Source of the DNA: JAJISK01 sp046759185
GTDB taxonomy: Archaea; Thermoplasmatota; Thermoplasmata; RBG-16-68-12; JAJISG01
Length of the DNA: 14,105 nt
Reading direction: 5' to 3'
Assembly (NCBI GenBank): GCA_046759185.1
Contig: JBHIBO010000035.1
Span: 1-14,105, forward strand
Numbering within the stretch: the first letter of the stretch is position 1; each line of letters starts with the position of its first letter. Below the pieces are notes generated by a model. That model did no database searches. It had not been told where the DNA came from and worked only from the letters and a program-made list of their open reading frames with translations. Below are positions 14,038-14,105 of this stretch, one piece after another. Made by a program: the position numbers and the translations under genes.

Positions 14038-14049
14038 AACCTTAATAAC
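14038..14049 (+). promoter_or_regulatory. Strong TATA-box promoter facing out of the window
   Basis: AACCTTAATAAC, nearly identical to the gfcR box, is centred near 14045. Transcription would start near 14070, at the base of the hairpins that follow. Confidence 0.65.
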
Positions 14050-14070
14050 CGTGGGCTGATAATAAACGGA

Positions 14071-14105
14071 CTGGGCAACCCGGCGTGGAGCAGGGGAGCT
14101 CCGCG
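14071..14105 (+). other. Two consecutive hairpins at the predicted transcript start (structured RNA or leader, truncated)
   Basis: CTGGG-CAA-CCCGG (14071-14083) is followed without a gap by CGTGGAGC-AGGGGA-GCTCCGCG (14084-14105), an 8-bp stem with one G-U pair. No start codon is present in the 35 bases. This looks like the 5' end of a non-coding RNA or a structured leader, but the window ends here and I cannot assign a family. Confidence 0.4.

Noticed and set aside
1..14105. CRISPR arrays, insertion sequences, phage or plasmid signatures
   Set aside because: No regularly spaced repeats, transposase, integrase or terminal repeats were seen; composition looks even throughout.

Overview
The window is GC-rich archaeal chromosome. 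It carries a class I lysyl-tRNA synthetase, PurP, a DtdA-type D-aminoacyl-tRNA deacylase, a Tpt1/KptA phosphotransferase, a PAC2 proteasome-assembly chaperone, a GfcR-type HTH-phosphoribosyltransferase, and a tRNA-Gln(CUG) with a bulge-helix-bulge intron. TATA/BRE-like promoters lie about 24-35 nt before first genes, and downstream genes have GGAGG-type ribosome sites. The gene set suggests a euryarchaeal lineage, plausibly near Thermoplasmatota, but I cannot place it by phylogeny.

Layout. (1) 1-3302, plus strand: the tail of an unknown gene, then gfcR, lysS and a SAM methyltransferase as a tight operon. (2) 3343-3435, plus strand: intron-containing tRNA-Gln. (3) 3444-9875, minus strand, seven genes read right to left. 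An AGPS-like flavoprotein, a GlpD-like glycerol-3-phosphate dehydrogenase and a diacylglycerol-kinase-family lipid kinase form one operon. Then, from their own TATA box, come two half-size SLC41/MgtE membrane proteins and two PhoU-like/RCK_C regulatory proteins. (4) 9963-11120, plus strand: purP, divergent from the flavoprotein operon. (5) 11124-12641, minus strand: kptA and dtdA, each with its own promoter. (6) 12755-14016, plus strand: a cysteine-less thioredoxin-fold protein, a PAC2 protein, and a tiny zinc ribbon. (7) 14038-14105: a strong promoter followed by two back-to-back hairpins at the window edge.

How genes work together. The AGPS-like/GlpD/lipid-kinase set links sn-glycerol-3-phosphate, DHAP and lipid phosphorylation. 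This is striking in an archaeon, whose ether lipids are normally built on glycerol-1-phosphate. The MgtE/PhoU-RCK_C quartet looks like a cation transporter whose membrane and cytosolic parts each come as a duplicated pair. The second half of the window is mostly RNA and protein housekeeping.

Three genes (MgtE-2, GlpD and the zinc ribbon) have no usable ATG/GTG/TTG start. They are best explained by CTG, CTG and ACG starts behind good ribosome sites. This is the least ordinary sequence-level signal here, together with the glycerolipid operon. No mobile elements, CRISPR arrays or stretches of more than 300 bases without a gene were seen.
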